Positions 24,744-36,815 of a stretch of DNA of 64,000 nt are shown one piece after another; the first letter of the stretch is position 1, and each line of letters begins with the position of its first letter. The DNA is taken from contig CM038704.1 of NCBI GenBank assembly GCA_021613375.1, positions 36,454,162 to 36,518,161 of the forward strand. Direction: 5' to 3'. The stretch comes from Megaleporinus macrocephalus. Lineage: Eukaryota; Chordata; Actinopteri; Characiformes; Anostomidae. The notes beneath the pieces are model-generated. The model made no database searches, was not told the DNA's origin, and saw nothing but the letters and a program-made list of their open reading frames with translations. The position numbers were made by a program, and so were the translations under genes.

Positions 24744-27700
24744 CTGAAAACAAAGGCAGAGAAAGAATGAGAGAGACAGAGAGCAAATTACACCAAAAAC
24801 AAACACCCTTAGGGCTGCACCGTACAGATAAACTACTAGTACTGCGATTATGCTGCTACATACTGCAACTACAGAAAGCTTTGGAGTAATGGGAAAAGGG
24901 ATTGCGCAACATTTATCTTTAGCATTACTGTTTAGTTTTGTTGTCTTGATTAAACGAAAAACCTTTTAGAACTATGACTACATGCTCACAGTACTGGGGC
25001 TCTGTACCTTTAAAAAAAAAAAAAGTCAATAACACACATCTGCCTCTTGAATCCTTCTCTCCAAGATATTCTCTTAAGGTTTAAACATGGGTGTGGCTAA
25101 AACCAGAAATAAGTGTGAGGTCTTGGAAATGGGTGCACTTACTAAACACAAGGAAAGGCCTATCATCACAGAGCCCACGCACTGATATATGACACCTTCG
25201 GATCACTCACGGAAGATCTGCATCACTAGTATAAGGTGATGGAACGGTGGAATGAAATGTTGTTGGCTTTTCCAGTACAAAGAGATGCATTTAAGACACA
25301 GTACTTAAAAGTAAAAATACCTAAGAACTACTACCACTGCTCATGCCGCCTCAACAATATTCCTATAGAACATCTACCACCTTGTTCTGAAGTGTCTGGG
25401 CTAATAACATCAGGGATTGCAGATAAAACTGAGCAAAATTCATAAGCAAAAATGTGTTTCTTCTATGTTCTTGGTTGCACCCAAGCCTACAATTAACCAA
25501 ACAATTAACGGTTTGCAAATGAATTATATGTTAGATCATTCAAATATGGTATCCATTTCACACAGAACTTTAACACTAAGCCTACATTAAGCCTACTGCA
25601 ATTTATGCTGCACAAACTACAATTCAAATTGTATCACATGTGGTCCAAAACATTGTGTGAACAGGCCTTAATCATAAGGTGGTAAAGTAAACAAAATGCA
25701 TAAAGAATGCGATTTAGACAGCCCTACTGAAAATTATGTGTATAATATACTGGTTAGAGATTTTATATATTGCAGCCTCCTGATATGAGTACAGCAAAAG
25801 CTGATATGCCACAATAACAATTAACAACAAACAGTATATTGTGCAATTCTACTTCAAGTTATGTTAGACCCAGCAATGGCAGGCTCAGCTATGCATTTGG
25901 GAATTGCAAGGCTTAACACCACATCCTCAGACACTGTACGGCCAAAACAACACCCAGCAAATCACAGGAAGGGAGAGGCGGATCTGACAGGTAGTAGCAA
26001 AGGGCAGCGCTGGTAGTTTCGCAGGCCATTGAAATGCTTCTCAGGTTCAGCGGAGAGGCAGCCCATGTCTGGCAAAGAGCCGGAGTGTCTACAGCTTAGC
26101 CGCTTCAGTGAAATACTGCAGAGAGGCACTGGAGAGCAGGAGGAAGGAGGAGCCCGTCTCATTGATAAATACAGCGCTCCTTTTCAATCGATCAACAATA
26201 AAAACGAAGCGCTCCATAAAAAGAATGCCGCAGAGGCTTTCATTCTTAAAACTGCTGAAGGGAAGACATGGGAAAGTGACGAAAACCCTGAGAAAAGTAA
26301 CACAAAACTACACCAAGGCACTAACTAGATGAAAGGTAAGTGGTTAGTGGAGCAACTGTGATGCACCAAACACGCAGCAGAAAATAATTATAAAATTTGG
26401 GCAGCTGCTATTAATTATGTATTAATAATCAATTACGACGATTAAAAAAAAAGGAGGTCAAATGATAAACATGGTCTAACATGAACAGCAATAAACCATA
26501 AATGGTTCTGCGTCCACATCAACACATATGCACTGTATTCCCATATACAATAACAACAACTTCTAAAATACTGCACTTACTTAATATGAAAGAACTATGA
26601 GAACAAGAAGTGATTAACAGAAGTAATACAGTAGAATTACATATTTTAAATAAGCTATCTGGTTTCAGATCTCTATGATCTCCATCACTGACGTATGATG
26701 AATTCTGGATATTATTTTTATTGCATCTAAATTCACATAGTTGAATAGATGTCTCTGTATCTTTTAAAGCTCTGATTATCTTTCTGGGCACATCTAACAT
26801 TTCATTTTCATTTGCAGATCCCAATTCTACTGCTAACTGTCTGGTGAATCTGCACAGGACTAACTCATTGCCATCATTTTATACATTTTACTGGTCTTAT
26901 TTTGGCAATATCAAACTTTGTAACACCCATCAAGAAGGAAAACACTTATTTTATGAAGTCATCCAGTGTAATTAAGTAACTGTCAGTTAAAATGTGTGTA
27001 ATTACATTGCTTTTTGCTGTATGTGCATAATGTCCTGTGTTGGGTTCACAGTCCTACCTAAAGCATGGGCCGAAAATACTTTGGAAATCATACTATAAAC
27101 AAAAACGGAAAGTGAGGTGGGTTCCAGTCTGAAATGAGAAAAGAGGAAAAACATTCCAGGAATCCCACTTCCTCTTAGTGCTCTAGGTCCTTTTTTTCTG
27201 GTACCTGATTGTACAAGCAGATGTGCAGCCATAGGAACATCTGGAAATGTCCTCATCAGAATGTTGTTTACTCATATGAAGGGGTCCCCAAAGTACGGCC
27301 ACTGTACAGATCTACGTCTACTCTCTAAATCTAACCTACAGCTCCGAACTACAGCAGTTTAAAAACAACTAACTATGATTTTCTAATACATTTCGGTTAC
27401 CAGCATGGTTGAAGCAGTGATGTGCTAAAAGGGGCAGCAATGAAGAAAGACGAGAAACTGATTAAACTTACATCACACATAATGCTAACAGAAATCTAAT
27501 ATAAACACAATTCACACAAGAGACAGTTCATCAACTTTAGTGTTTAGAGTACACTGAGAGAGATGGAGTGTTTTTTTGCACCAACAGCCCTGATTTCAAG
27601 TCATTTGTCACATATCAAAGTTGCCAAAATCATTGCCAAATCAAGTGTACTTAAGCAGAAAAATACAAAACGTGCAGGAATTGGACTGAGAAGAACAATG

Positions 27701-28739
27701 ACATCTGCCATCTAGCTAACAGTGTTTCTACAGTTATCTGCCTTTTTGTTGTGTTATTCAGCTTCTGAATACATTTAGGCTTAATGGCTAAACTAAACTG
27801 ATGACATATTTGAATTGTTCTACTCAAACACAACAGCTGATTCAACTTGATGTCAGGTATTTTAGAGCCCACAATAGACAAAAAGCTATGATGAGGGTTG
27901 ACAACTACTCTTACAGGTCAATGCCTCCCACTTCTGACCCTATACACATACTTTAAAACATACATTTTAGTGGTTTTCTTGCTTTGGATGGAGCTTATAA
28001 GAGCCGGACATTTGCTGTGAACACTACACATAAGAACTGTGCAAGACAGCTGAAAAACACAGCTAGATTTATCAGTCTTGCTTTAGAGTTCCTCCTGCAT
28101 TGCACATTTCAGTGCTTGTCTGACCCCCTCGTTTAGCCCGATGAAGCATTTAGTAACGAGCTAGCTAATACGTGTAACAGGTAACTTTAATGGTACTGCA
28201 GAAGTCAATTCACAGTACATGGGGATATAATTAAATACCGGAATAAAATTAAGGACCACTGGTATGCTGTTTTTGTCTACTGAATGAAGTATCTGCGTTC
28301 TCCTAATCAAGATACCACAACCTGGGATTGGTACAGCACAAAAAAACCCTGAGATGTGACTGAAATAAATACATAACGTTACGTTAAGCGTTACTGAGGA
28401 ACACTGCATGTTAATCTACGTGGCTACGTGTGCTAACGTTAACTAGCCAGCTCGCTAACACTAACAGAAAGCTACAGGACTGGCTCTCCCACATTACTAA
28501 AGAGCTAACGTTAACTACGAGCAACTAATTTCGGGAGAATGAAAGCAGGAATAACATAACACATATACCAGGCTATTTTAACTGACATGACATTCCGTTG
28601 ACAACTTCGTTAGCTATCGCTAGCTACGCTAACCATAACATCACTGACGTTAACCAGGTCAACGTCGCGAACAGCCTAACGTACTAAACCAGTCCCAGTA
28701 GCCCCAATTTCGATATGTTAGCAGTCAATAATCACTCAC
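24744..28739 (-). other. sec14l1 intron 1
   Basis: Bounded by the donor at 28739 and the acceptor at 24744. Mostly unique AT-rich sequence. It holds a hAT-like 5' end near 24811, a moderately GC-rich stretch at 25960-26330 with a chance-length open frame, and a CpG-containing stretch at 28380-28700 with repeated gctaacgttaacta motifs next to the promoter. No further coding exon was recognised. Confidence 0.5.
24811..24930 (+). mobile_element. hAT-like terminal fragment
   Basis: Begins tagggctgcaccgtacagat and reads on through actgcgattatgctg, like decayed TAGGGCTGCA hAT ends. It lies 68 bp upstream (in transcript sense) of sec14l1 exon 2. No partner end was seen. Confidence 0.3.
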
Positions 28740-29050
28740 CGGTCAAAAAAAAGAGAAAAATTATGTTGCAAATATCATCCAGAACGATGGCGGTCCGTCT
28801 TGCCTTGTGCCGAGCTTCTGAACCGAAACGCATTTATCGCATCATTGCTCAGTTTTTTCGACTAAAAACACAATTCAGGGGTTCTATGACACTCTTCACA
28901 GCTCTACAAAAGCCAGACAGGGTCTTTTATTCATGATAAAATGAAACCACTGCGTTTTCCGCAGGGCTTTTTTTTTAGATATCAGACAGACTCGCTGCGC
29001 TGTGCCGCGCTGCCTCGCCAGCACAAGTTTATATTCTTCCTCTCCGCAGC
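28740..29050 (-). other. sec14l1: Probable sec14l1 non-coding first exon (5'UTR)
   Basis: On the minus strand a strong donor, GACCG|gtgagtg, sits at 28740/28739. The sequence 5' of it (28741-29050) is the most CpG-rich part of this interval and lies just downstream of GC-box and CCAAT motifs. It would splice to the acceptor at 24743 across a 3,996-bp intron, like the non-coding first exons of mammalian SEC14L1. It contains short upstream ATGs and a T-rich run near its 3' end. The transcription start cannot be read from sequence, so the 29050 boundary is only indicative. The exon assignment is inferred from donor, CpG content and position; there is no transcript evidence. Confidence 0.5.
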
Positions 29051-29340
29051 CCGGCACTACAGAGGCGTGTGGGGGCGGGGCAGCTGTCAATCATAAGCCT
29101 ATACCAGCCTATCAGATTGCAACTCCTTCCTGCGTCTTACACAGTGCAGCCAATGGCGACGCAGACACGCACACACCCGCCCCTCTTTTCCTACTCCATT
29201 GAGATATTAAACAGTCTTTCATCAATAGTTTATTTATGGGCTGAAAATGCCGGCGGTTTGATGGACAGGCTAGAGCAAAGAAAGCAATTGGCTGATGCAA
29301 GAAATGGTCGCCAGCGCGCCCCCCACCCCACCTAACCATG
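29040..29340 (-). promoter_or_regulatory. CpG-rich promoter region of sec14l1
   Basis: Contains a GC box (gggggcggggc, about 29069-29080), CCAAT motifs (cagccaatggcg near 29147; attggctgatgc near 29286) and many CpGs in an otherwise CpG-poor window (for example 29148-29180 and 29308-29322). There is no clear TATA box at a useful distance. This is typical of a housekeeping CpG-island promoter. It could also drive divergent plus-strand transcription, but no plus-strand exon was recognised. Confidence 0.5.
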
Positions 29341-29469
29341 CAGCATATCTTCTCCTGTTTTTTCCAGCCATCCTAGGCCTGAAAGCTGGAAAGCAGATCC
29401 AATTCAGAAGATATGTCTAAGGTTTGTAGATGCATGCGTATCTTATGTGTCTTCAGAATTATTAAAGGT

Positions 29470-29960
29470 GAGTTTTCTCCCTGTTGCTGTAGTAACAGCT
29501 TGTATTCTTCTGGGAAGGCTTTACACTAGATGTGGGCACATTGCTGTGATAATTTGATTACGTATTAGGTCAGAAACTGATGTTGAACATTGGTGTGAGG
29601 ATTTGACTGTGTATTAGGTCAGGAACTGATGTTAAACATTGTTGTGAGGATTTGATTGAGTATTAGCGAGGTAAGGTATTGATGTAGAAAACTGCTGTGA
29701 GCATTCGATTGAGTTTTAGTGAGGTCAGATACTGATGCTGAAAATAGCTGTGAGGATTTGACTGAGCATTATTGAGATCAGGTGTTGATGCTGGATGATT
29801 AGTCCTGGATCACTCCAACTTGTCACAAAGGTACTGCATGGAGTCCTATTAGCGCAGAGAACACCACAGCCCAGTGCTGGGGGCTTTAAACCCCTCTAGG
29901 CCAAGCCTGGCATTGGGCGTTGGTGACCTTAGCTGCTCCAGAGCATCCCATTATAGTCTA
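29470..29960 (+). mobile_element. Dispersed repeat with internal 49-54 bp tandem expansion
   Basis: Reads cttctgggaaggctttacac, then five tandem units (29539-29795) each close to 'cattgctgtgaggatttgat..gaggtcaggtactgatgttga', then ggatcactccaacttgtcac, aaaggtactgcatgg and agcccagtgctgggggcttt. A second copy of the same family at 34950-35250 has a single such unit. Confidence 0.55.
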
Positions 29961-30039
29961 CTTATTTTCTACAGAGATTATACAAGCGGTATGTGCAAAA
30001 CTGAAAAAAAAGAATTTACATATTATACTATTGTTGTAC

Positions 30040-30155
30040 ATACAGCATATACTCACTAACTGTAGAACTACAAAGTGCCCTGTATAGTGAATGGAGCTGA
30101 TAAAATTGATCATGAATCCAGAAACAAATAGGTGTATCTAATGAAGTGCTGAGGG
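30040..30155. mobile_element. Fragment of the palindromic 'CACCGATCAG' family
   Basis: Contains actgtagaactacaaagtgc, gtgaatggagctgataaaat and aaacaaataggtgta, the sub-terminal block of the family. Confidence 0.45.
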
Positions 30156-30239
30156 TGTGTATGTCTCACTGAAGTAACATTAAGCCTAGTCATTCATTCT
30201 GGTGTCCCAGAGTCTTCTGTTTTGGTGTGTTTATTGGTT

Positions 30240-30400
30240 AAACCTGCCACATTCAAATTAGCAGTGAATGAATATCCTTCTGAAAACTATTGTAATACAG
30301 TCTATCAGGCAGTGTATTCATAACCATGTAATGTAAGAACTCTCTGTGAGGGAGCTTTAAGGGAGGACACCTGGTTTCTCCACTGTCACCAATTCCTCTA
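30240..30400 (+). repeat. Fragment of the 'ttttgcctcacaacatcctg' repeat
   Basis: tattcataaccatgtaatgt, aagaactctctgtgagggag, ctttaagggaggacacctgg and tttctccactgtcaccaatt align with 33840-33896 plus 34305-34330. Confidence 0.4.
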
Positions 30401-31375
30401 GAACTAAATGTTTCCAAACACTCTGAATGACTTACATTTCAAGAATCTCAAGAACTGAATGGAGTTCCCCTTTACAGTAGTCAGTAAAAAAAATAGCACT
30501 TCTGCATATTGCAGCCTTTTGCAATATCTGCACTGCATAGGCTGATTTTGCAATAATGATAAGCAAACAGTATATCTCACAGCCCTGTCTGTAATCAGCC
30601 TGGGATAGCATTGCAATAAACACTCAATGTCACACCACACTTCTTGTCATTGTGGGATTTTTACTGGAAGCTCCACATCAATACTGTTAATTAGTCCACA
30701 AGCTAAATCCATGTTCAAGAAACTGGCCAAACAGAAACGTGGGACATGCTGAAGCTGAGAGACTTCACGGTGTTGGCCTACTGCAGTACTGCCAAGGATC
30801 AGGCAGGACAGTAATTGTGCTAAATGTTATGTAACAGGCTCACACACGTATAAATGTTTATAGGACTCAGAGCAGTGCTTACATTCTCCACCACTTCACA
30901 CAGACTTTGCTATAAATGACTGCCGTCTCAGACAGACAGCATCAAACTGGATATCACTACGGATATGAACGGATATGACAGCTAAACTTTTTCATATACT
31001 TGGTCATTGCATTTAAAGCTTCAGCATGTTAAAAGGAGCCATTCTGCTGTAAAATTAGAGTTTAATGATATTTGTTGCGTAATAATATTATACAGCATTT
31101 TGTAGCACAGCATTACTTAGCCTTAACATACTGAGAGAATTTATAATCTTAGTTTGCAGGTTTTTGTTTATCAATATTCTTTCACTACAATATCCAGCAC
31201 GCAAACACTACATGCCTTCGAGTCCCCAGTGGAAGTTCATACCAATGACTTTGAAGGTCGTAGCTGCAAGGCATTATTGTAGGGAATAATGTTTTTTTTG
31301 TTTGTTTGTTTTTTTTGAGTGGTAAAGTATGGAAGCCCATACAATAAAAAAAGCTCCCAATTATTATTTTTTCAT

Positions 31376-31655
31376 TATTCAGTGTACATCTCAAAATGAG
31401 AACATTTCTCAGAATAACCAGAACATTATTCAAAATAATGACTTCTTAAAATATCTTAAATACTGAGACAACATCTAAAATTAATGAGATAATTATCTGA
31501 CAGATAATGACTTAGTATCTCAAAACAATGGCATGGTATCTCAAAATAATCAGATGGTATCTAATGACTTGATATCGCAAAATAATGAGATAACATCTCA
31601 AAGTAATGAGAAGATATCTGAAAACTAATGACTAAGTATCTCAAAATAATGATAT
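31376..31655 (+). repeat. 'TATCTCAAAATAATGA' minisatellite block A
   Basis: Opens attcagtgtacatctcaaaa, then repeats variants of gtatctcaaaataatgac and tgagat with a period near 16 to 27 bp. It shares its left boundary and order of variant units with block B at 33897. Confidence 0.65.
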
Positions 31656-31928
31656 GATCATTTCTGACTGCTAGGCTTGCCACTGAGCCACAGCCACTGC
31701 TATACTGGTCTGGTGCAGGTTAACTTGTCACCCAGCATGATGTCAAGATGTGATGGTGACCAGCTATACTTTTTTAGCCTTAGGCTGTTGTCTTCTTCAT
31801 CTGAAAAGTCACTCCTGATGTCTGAGTAATCCATTCTGTCCATTATACTGATATCATGAAGACAGTTATGTCTTGCTACAGGCTTGCACAGGCTCTTGGG
31901 AGACAATGCAGCTGCGGTATGAGAGACC

Positions 31929-31931
<3 letters not shown>

Positions 31932-31997
<66 letters not shown>
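31932..31997. repeat. (TA)n microsatellite
   Basis: About 33 TA units. Confidence 0.97.
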
Positions 31998-32000
<3 letters not shown>

Positions 32001-32099
32001 TAGCTTTGGTTTAGGCTAAGATGTGTACGTGCCGCGTGTGCTATTCTGTGACAGGCTGTGTGGTAGTTTGTGTGGGTTTGCTGTCAGCCGTGTGCAAAA

Positions 32100-32630
32100 G
32101 CTGTGTGGCTATAGGTGACCCGCCTACATCCTGGCCTTTTCAGCAGCACTGAGCTGTAGTACTCAACTTGCTGAAATGTTAAATAACAGAACCGTAATTT
32201 GAAGCGCAATGTTGCTCTTGTCGTCTCATGCACCAATGCCCCACTGGTGTCAAGGACAGGATGGTCCCCCAGGCTGGTCAGGAGAGGAGTAGAGCCAGAA
32301 TGACCTGAAGAGCGGCCAGTGTCTGGCTGAGGACAGCAAAAGAAGAAGCAATGCAGTGAGGTCAGGCGGTAAAGACAGAGTGTCAGGATTGTCGCAGCTG
32401 GGATTTCAATGGCACACAAAGCACTCAACGTCGTTGCTCCTGTGAGGGAGATTTTGACCTGCCTACTTCTTGGCCATTTCAGCAGAACTGACCGATGGTT
32501 CTCACCTCCTGCTGTGTTTAGTAAAAGAGCATTCACTGGAAATGCAATGTGTCCTGTGCTGTCTTCTTTACTGATGCTACAAAATATTCTGCTTTCCAAA
32601 TATTTCACCATATATAAAAACACCTTCAAG
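32100..32630. repeat. Two-copy local duplication
   Basis: Block 1 (about 32118-32240: gcctacatcctggccttttc, agcagcactgag, caatgttgctcttgtcgtct) and block 2 (about 32460-32580: gcctacttcttggccatttc, agcagaactgac, gcaatgtgtcctgtgctgtc) are diverged direct copies about 340 bp apart. A 181-codon minus-strand frame (32084-32629) spans both and shows the same duplication (SVLLKWPRSRQV and SVLLKRPGCRRV). It has no domain I recognise and is likely a chance frame. Confidence 0.4.
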
Positions 32631-33654
32631 GTGCATTATCAGATGGGGGGAGTGGTGGGTGCAGGACATCTCAGAACATCTCAGTCTATGGACTGTTGCT
32701 CCTTCACTATGGGATACAAACAGGCTTGTCTACAACAGATGGTTAAGTTTTTTATTTTAGCTGGCATGTGCTTTCAAAGTACAGCAAAAGCACAACTATG
32801 ATATATTAGAATATGAAGAATTTTGTGAATACTGCTGTGATTCTGAAAAATATCCTTTCTGTGTAAAAAAAATAAAGAAATAACCCTACGACTAATATGA
32901 CTTTGTAACATTTCTTGCCCTAAGTTTCACATGTACATCAAGCTTGTTGGCTAATACCTCATTTTTATGTAACGTACCAGGAAAAGCTGTGAAAAAAAGA
33001 GGGAGGAAAAAAAAGATCACCGACATCTGCCTCGGCGCTCTAATCTGTTTTAAAAACATTACTGGAATGTTCAATTTCACTGAACTACGCAAATAAGATT
33101 ATCCCACATTGGTGTGATTTCCTGTGGAGATCATGATGTTTAACATTAGCACGAACACATACAAGCACACTAAATCACACCAGATTTAATAATGGAGGCG
33201 CTCATCGTGGCCTTGAGACAGGCCAAATTCCCAGCCACTAAAATGCCCCACATCTTTGGTGATCATCCTGTTTATACTTATGAAACAGACTCCATCAAAG
33301 CCAACACATGGAAAATTTCTGCTCACATTCTTACATAATGGTGGTATATCCCAGCTCGTAGCACTGCCGAGGGTTCGTCTAAAGGAAACAAGGCAGAAAA
33401 CACACCCAGTATTGGCGCCAAACAGTTTTCCTGGAGAAGCTCTGCCCTGTAGAGTTTGACTGAATACATGGGGGACCTGGTCAAGCTTTCTATGGTCACA
33501 CTCCACAAGTATTGTAGTAATATACTTATTTTATTAAAGAATAATTGTACAAAATTGTTTTGGTGCAAGGTAAACAAAATGTACTATTAATTCATGTATT
33601 TATTTATCTATTATAAATGGCATAGTTGACTATTCTTTACATGCTCTTTACAGT

Positions 33655-33896
33655 GGTGGTGATGGGAACCAAGGGTCACCTAGTTTACAACACAAATATA
33701 GCCTTCCTCTGAGTCTTATATGGAATGTTGGGGACTATCTTGCCTCACAACGCTCTGCATTTACCTCTTCTCCGCATATTAAAACACATATGTATATATA
33801 ACCATACAACCACAAAACAACGTTACAGACATCGGCTACTGTATTCATAACTATATAATGTAATAATGCAATGTGAGGAAGTTTTTATAGGTGGAC
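33655..33896 (+). repeat. Dispersed 'ttttgcctcacaacatcctg' repeat, left part of interrupted copy
   Basis: Contains gtgatgggaaccaagggtca, ttatatggaatgttggggac, tatcttgcctcacaacgctc and gaggaagtttttataggtgg. The right part resumes at 34300. Confidence 0.45.
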
Positions 33897-34305
33897 ATTC
33901 AGTGTGCATCTCAAAATGAGAACGCTTCTCAGAATAATCAGGACGTTGATCAAAATAATGACTTAGTATCTTGAAATACTGAGATGACATCTAACATTAA
34001 TGAGATATTATTTGGCAGATAATGACTTAGTATTTCAAAATAATTACATGGTATCTCATAATAATCAGATGGTACCTAATGACTTCATATCTGAAAAAAA
34101 TGAGATACCGTCTCAAAGTAATGACTTAGTATCTCAAAATAATGAGAAGATATCTGAAAACTAATGACTAAGCATGTCAAAATAATTATATAGTATCTCA
34201 AAATACTGAGTTGGTACCCCCAAAATAATGGCATTTTAAATCTCAGTGTAATGATGTAGAATCTCAAATAATGAGATGGTATCTAATAATATTGACTTGG
34301 TTGGC
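33897..34305 (+). repeat. 'TATCTCAAAATAATGA' minisatellite block B, inside another repeat
   Basis: Opens attcagtgtgcatctcaaaa and continues as block A (31376) for about 250 bp before adding further units. It interrupts a dispersed repeat: ...ataggtggaca | block | tctggttcctatcacgac..., which is uninterrupted in the copy at 36598-36815. Confidence 0.65.
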
Positions 34306-34949
34306 ATCTGGTTCCTATCACGACCACTGTGAACAATTCTGATTCTTCATTTCACATTGTCCTGAACAACTTTGTTTACATCTTCACCCTTTAATTATGC
34401 AATCATTTTGGGTGGTTACAAACAATATTTCACTATACTGACAGATAATTTAGTTCATTCTAAGAAATATGTTTGAGAAAAGCTAGATTATTAGCTAGTA
34501 TAGTGAGATCACTCGTCTTATAGAAATCAATTGAAACAAGTAAAAATGAGTAGAAATTAGTTTACATTACAATTACAATTCGCTTACGAATGCTATAGAA
34601 GATATAGCAACTCTATTGAAAATCACTTTACTTGCCAAGATATTAGTTTTTACATTAAACAGAAACTGCATATGTGCTGACATACTTCTTACGTGGAACA
34701 AGTACAATCAGATCTTATCCGGTGGCACTGCAGACGCGTTTTAGTTGAAAGTGTAAATGGAATCATGAAAAGGATGTTAATGGTGTAAATCGCTGTATGG
34801 GTCAGTGTCCTGGACATAGATTAAGATTAGCTCGGCACTGTGTTTGTATTTGAAAATCAATTTATATTTAACCACGATTTATATTTAACCACCCACTCAA
34901 TTATTATTTCTTCTGAAATGAAGATATTAACAAGGAGTCTCTCCTCCTT

Positions 34950-35250
34950 TGCTGCAGCAGCAGCCTTTACTCTTCTGGGAAACACTGCTGTAGGGATTTG
35001 ATTGCATTCAGCCAACAGATCTTTAGTGAGGCCAGTTACTGATATTGGGTAAGTAGTTAAGGATCATTTGAAGAGATTATCACCTAATCCAAAGAAGTTC
35101 CATAAAGTATAATAACACCAATACATTCCAGAAGTGCTCAGTAGAGTTCATAAGAGTGACATCACTTCAACTCATCCAGATGTCCAGTGATACTCCAGCT
35201 ATAATCCAAAGAACTTCAATGGTGCATCAACATTCCAGAATACATTTGCA
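34950..35250 (+). mobile_element. Second copy of the 29.5-kb repeat, unexpanded
   Basis: Contains tttactcttctgggaaacac, tgctgtagggatttgattgc, attcagccaac, ttagtgaggccagttactga, tattgggtaag in the same order as 29500-29800 but with one unit only, followed by diverged sequence. Confidence 0.5.
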
Positions 35251-35599
35251 CCATTCCTCAGTCTGCTGGTATGTAGTTTTTTATATTGTGACCTAGATAG
35301 AAGCACGAATGTCATAAACATCAAAATGTGTGTGTTTTTAAGAAGCCACAAACAAAATTCAGTTTACTTTCACAGAACAAAAAGGATTGTCTCAGTGTGT
35401 GCACCAATAGTATGTACAGTAAGTGCCTGTTAATGAGTTTAGGGCCTGCTGATTCTCTTGCAGAGTTATATTGCAGCTTTAATCAGAGCCACCTGCTTCC
35501 TCTATTCAGGCGCTTCCAAAGGACCATAAACTCAGTCAGGTGTGGTACAATTAAAAGCTGCTTAGCGTAAGGCACCTTTCACACAGAAGACAGCAGAGT

Positions 35600-36390
35600 A
35601 AAGCTGTCTTCACTGCAGCCTAATTGGATATGTTTGTCAATTCAGATGTTTTGAGATGATGGTCTGCGATGTTATTCGCAAGTGTTCAGGTCGGATTTGT
35701 GTGTCTAGACATCTTATCCGCGTGGATTGCTGTGGGCTGACAGTCTGAACAAGGCCTAAAAGGACAGCACTACAACACCACTGGGATATTCTGTACCAAA
35801 TTGCATTTCCTGAATTAAATGTAAATAGACATGTGCTGGTTGTTGCCATATTAACAACTGTAAATTCTAAAAATGAAAGTGAAAGGCTATTTTCACATTA
35901 CAAGCCTCATTAGGCAGTTTTGCTTAGACTGGATTTGGCCATCTTAATAGTTCACATTCATAAATGAAACTGACCTTTATTTGTCTGTGGTGTGAACAAA
36001 TCTGTCCCTAAAATAGCACATATGTACATTTATGCATGTTGCATTCATCACCAACAACAAAAAACATTCACTTATTGTAATAAAAAGAAGAAAACACTGA
36101 GGTTCAGGCCGAGAATGCAAAAAAAAAGCCAGCCGGCTTGCTTTTGCTGTTTTGCCCAAATATCAAGCAAATTGCCAACTTCATCCTTCCATTGGCTGTT
36201 GTCACTGCCGATCCTCTCTCCATTGGTGTTCCTTTCCATGAGCCAACACGTACGGACAAAAAGACACACAAACTGATCTGAATGTTCACGCTTCACATGA
36301 CCACAAATGGGACCCGTATCCGATCTAGGACCACACATGAAAGTGACTCAAATCTGATTAGAAAAGGTCTGATTTGATGTGTTCAAATAG
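35600..36390. repeat. Dispersed repeat ('gtctgaacaa' family), longer copy
   Basis: attcgcaagtgttcaggtcg, gatttgtgtgtctagacatc, gctgacagtctgaacaaggc at the left and acaaatgggacccgtatccg, aaatctgattagaaaaggtc at the right match a fish element rich in 'tctgatt' and 'cagtctgaac' motifs. A relative is at 18955-19320. Confidence 0.4.
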
Positions 36391-36597
36391 TCCTGAAAAG
36401 AAAAATCATATTTGACTCACCTGAGCATCCAAAATAAACATAGGCAAAATCATTGTTTTTCAGACCAGCTGTTCATAGGTGTGGCTCCAGACTGCAGTTT
36501 AGTTTTAGCCTTAGGCACCTGCACTGCTAGACTAACTTCAAAGCCTCTGCTGTACAGAACACAGGCTATTTTGTATTAAAACATGAAAGGTTTACCT

Positions 36598-36815
36598 TTC
36601 TAATACATCAAGAGTGTCAGAATTGTTAATAGTGATGGTGAATGGAACCAGACGTCCACCTCTAAAAGCTCCCCCACAGAACGTTATATAAGATGAATAA
36701 GCTGTTTTATGTCTGAAGCACTTTATGGAATTCTTGAAAAGATTTTGGTCTTGAACTCCATTCATGGTGGATGGATACATACAGGATGTTGTGAGGCAAA
36801 ATAATCCCCAAAGAA
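36598..36815 (-). repeat. Dispersed 'ttttgcctcacaacatcctg' repeat, uninterrupted copy
   Basis: On the minus strand: ggggattattttgcctcaca, acatcctgtatg, gggagcttttagaggtggac, tctggttccattcaccatca, acaattctgac. Related pieces lie at 33655-33896 plus 34300-34345 (interrupted), 30320-30400 and 49075-49120. The family is unclassified. Confidence 0.5.

Noticed and set aside
26519..26824. 101-codon minus-strand frame in intron 1
   Set aside because: No recognisable domain and AT-rich codon use. Antisense and sense contexts give no splice support.
28715..28936. Plus-strand 73-codon frame in the CpG-rich region
   Set aside because: It lies antisense to the inferred first exon, lacks a domain, and its sequence is explained by the minus-strand exon and donor.
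33186..33506. 106-codon minus-strand frame
   Set aside because: No recognisable protein similarity. Overlapping frames on both strands are equally open.
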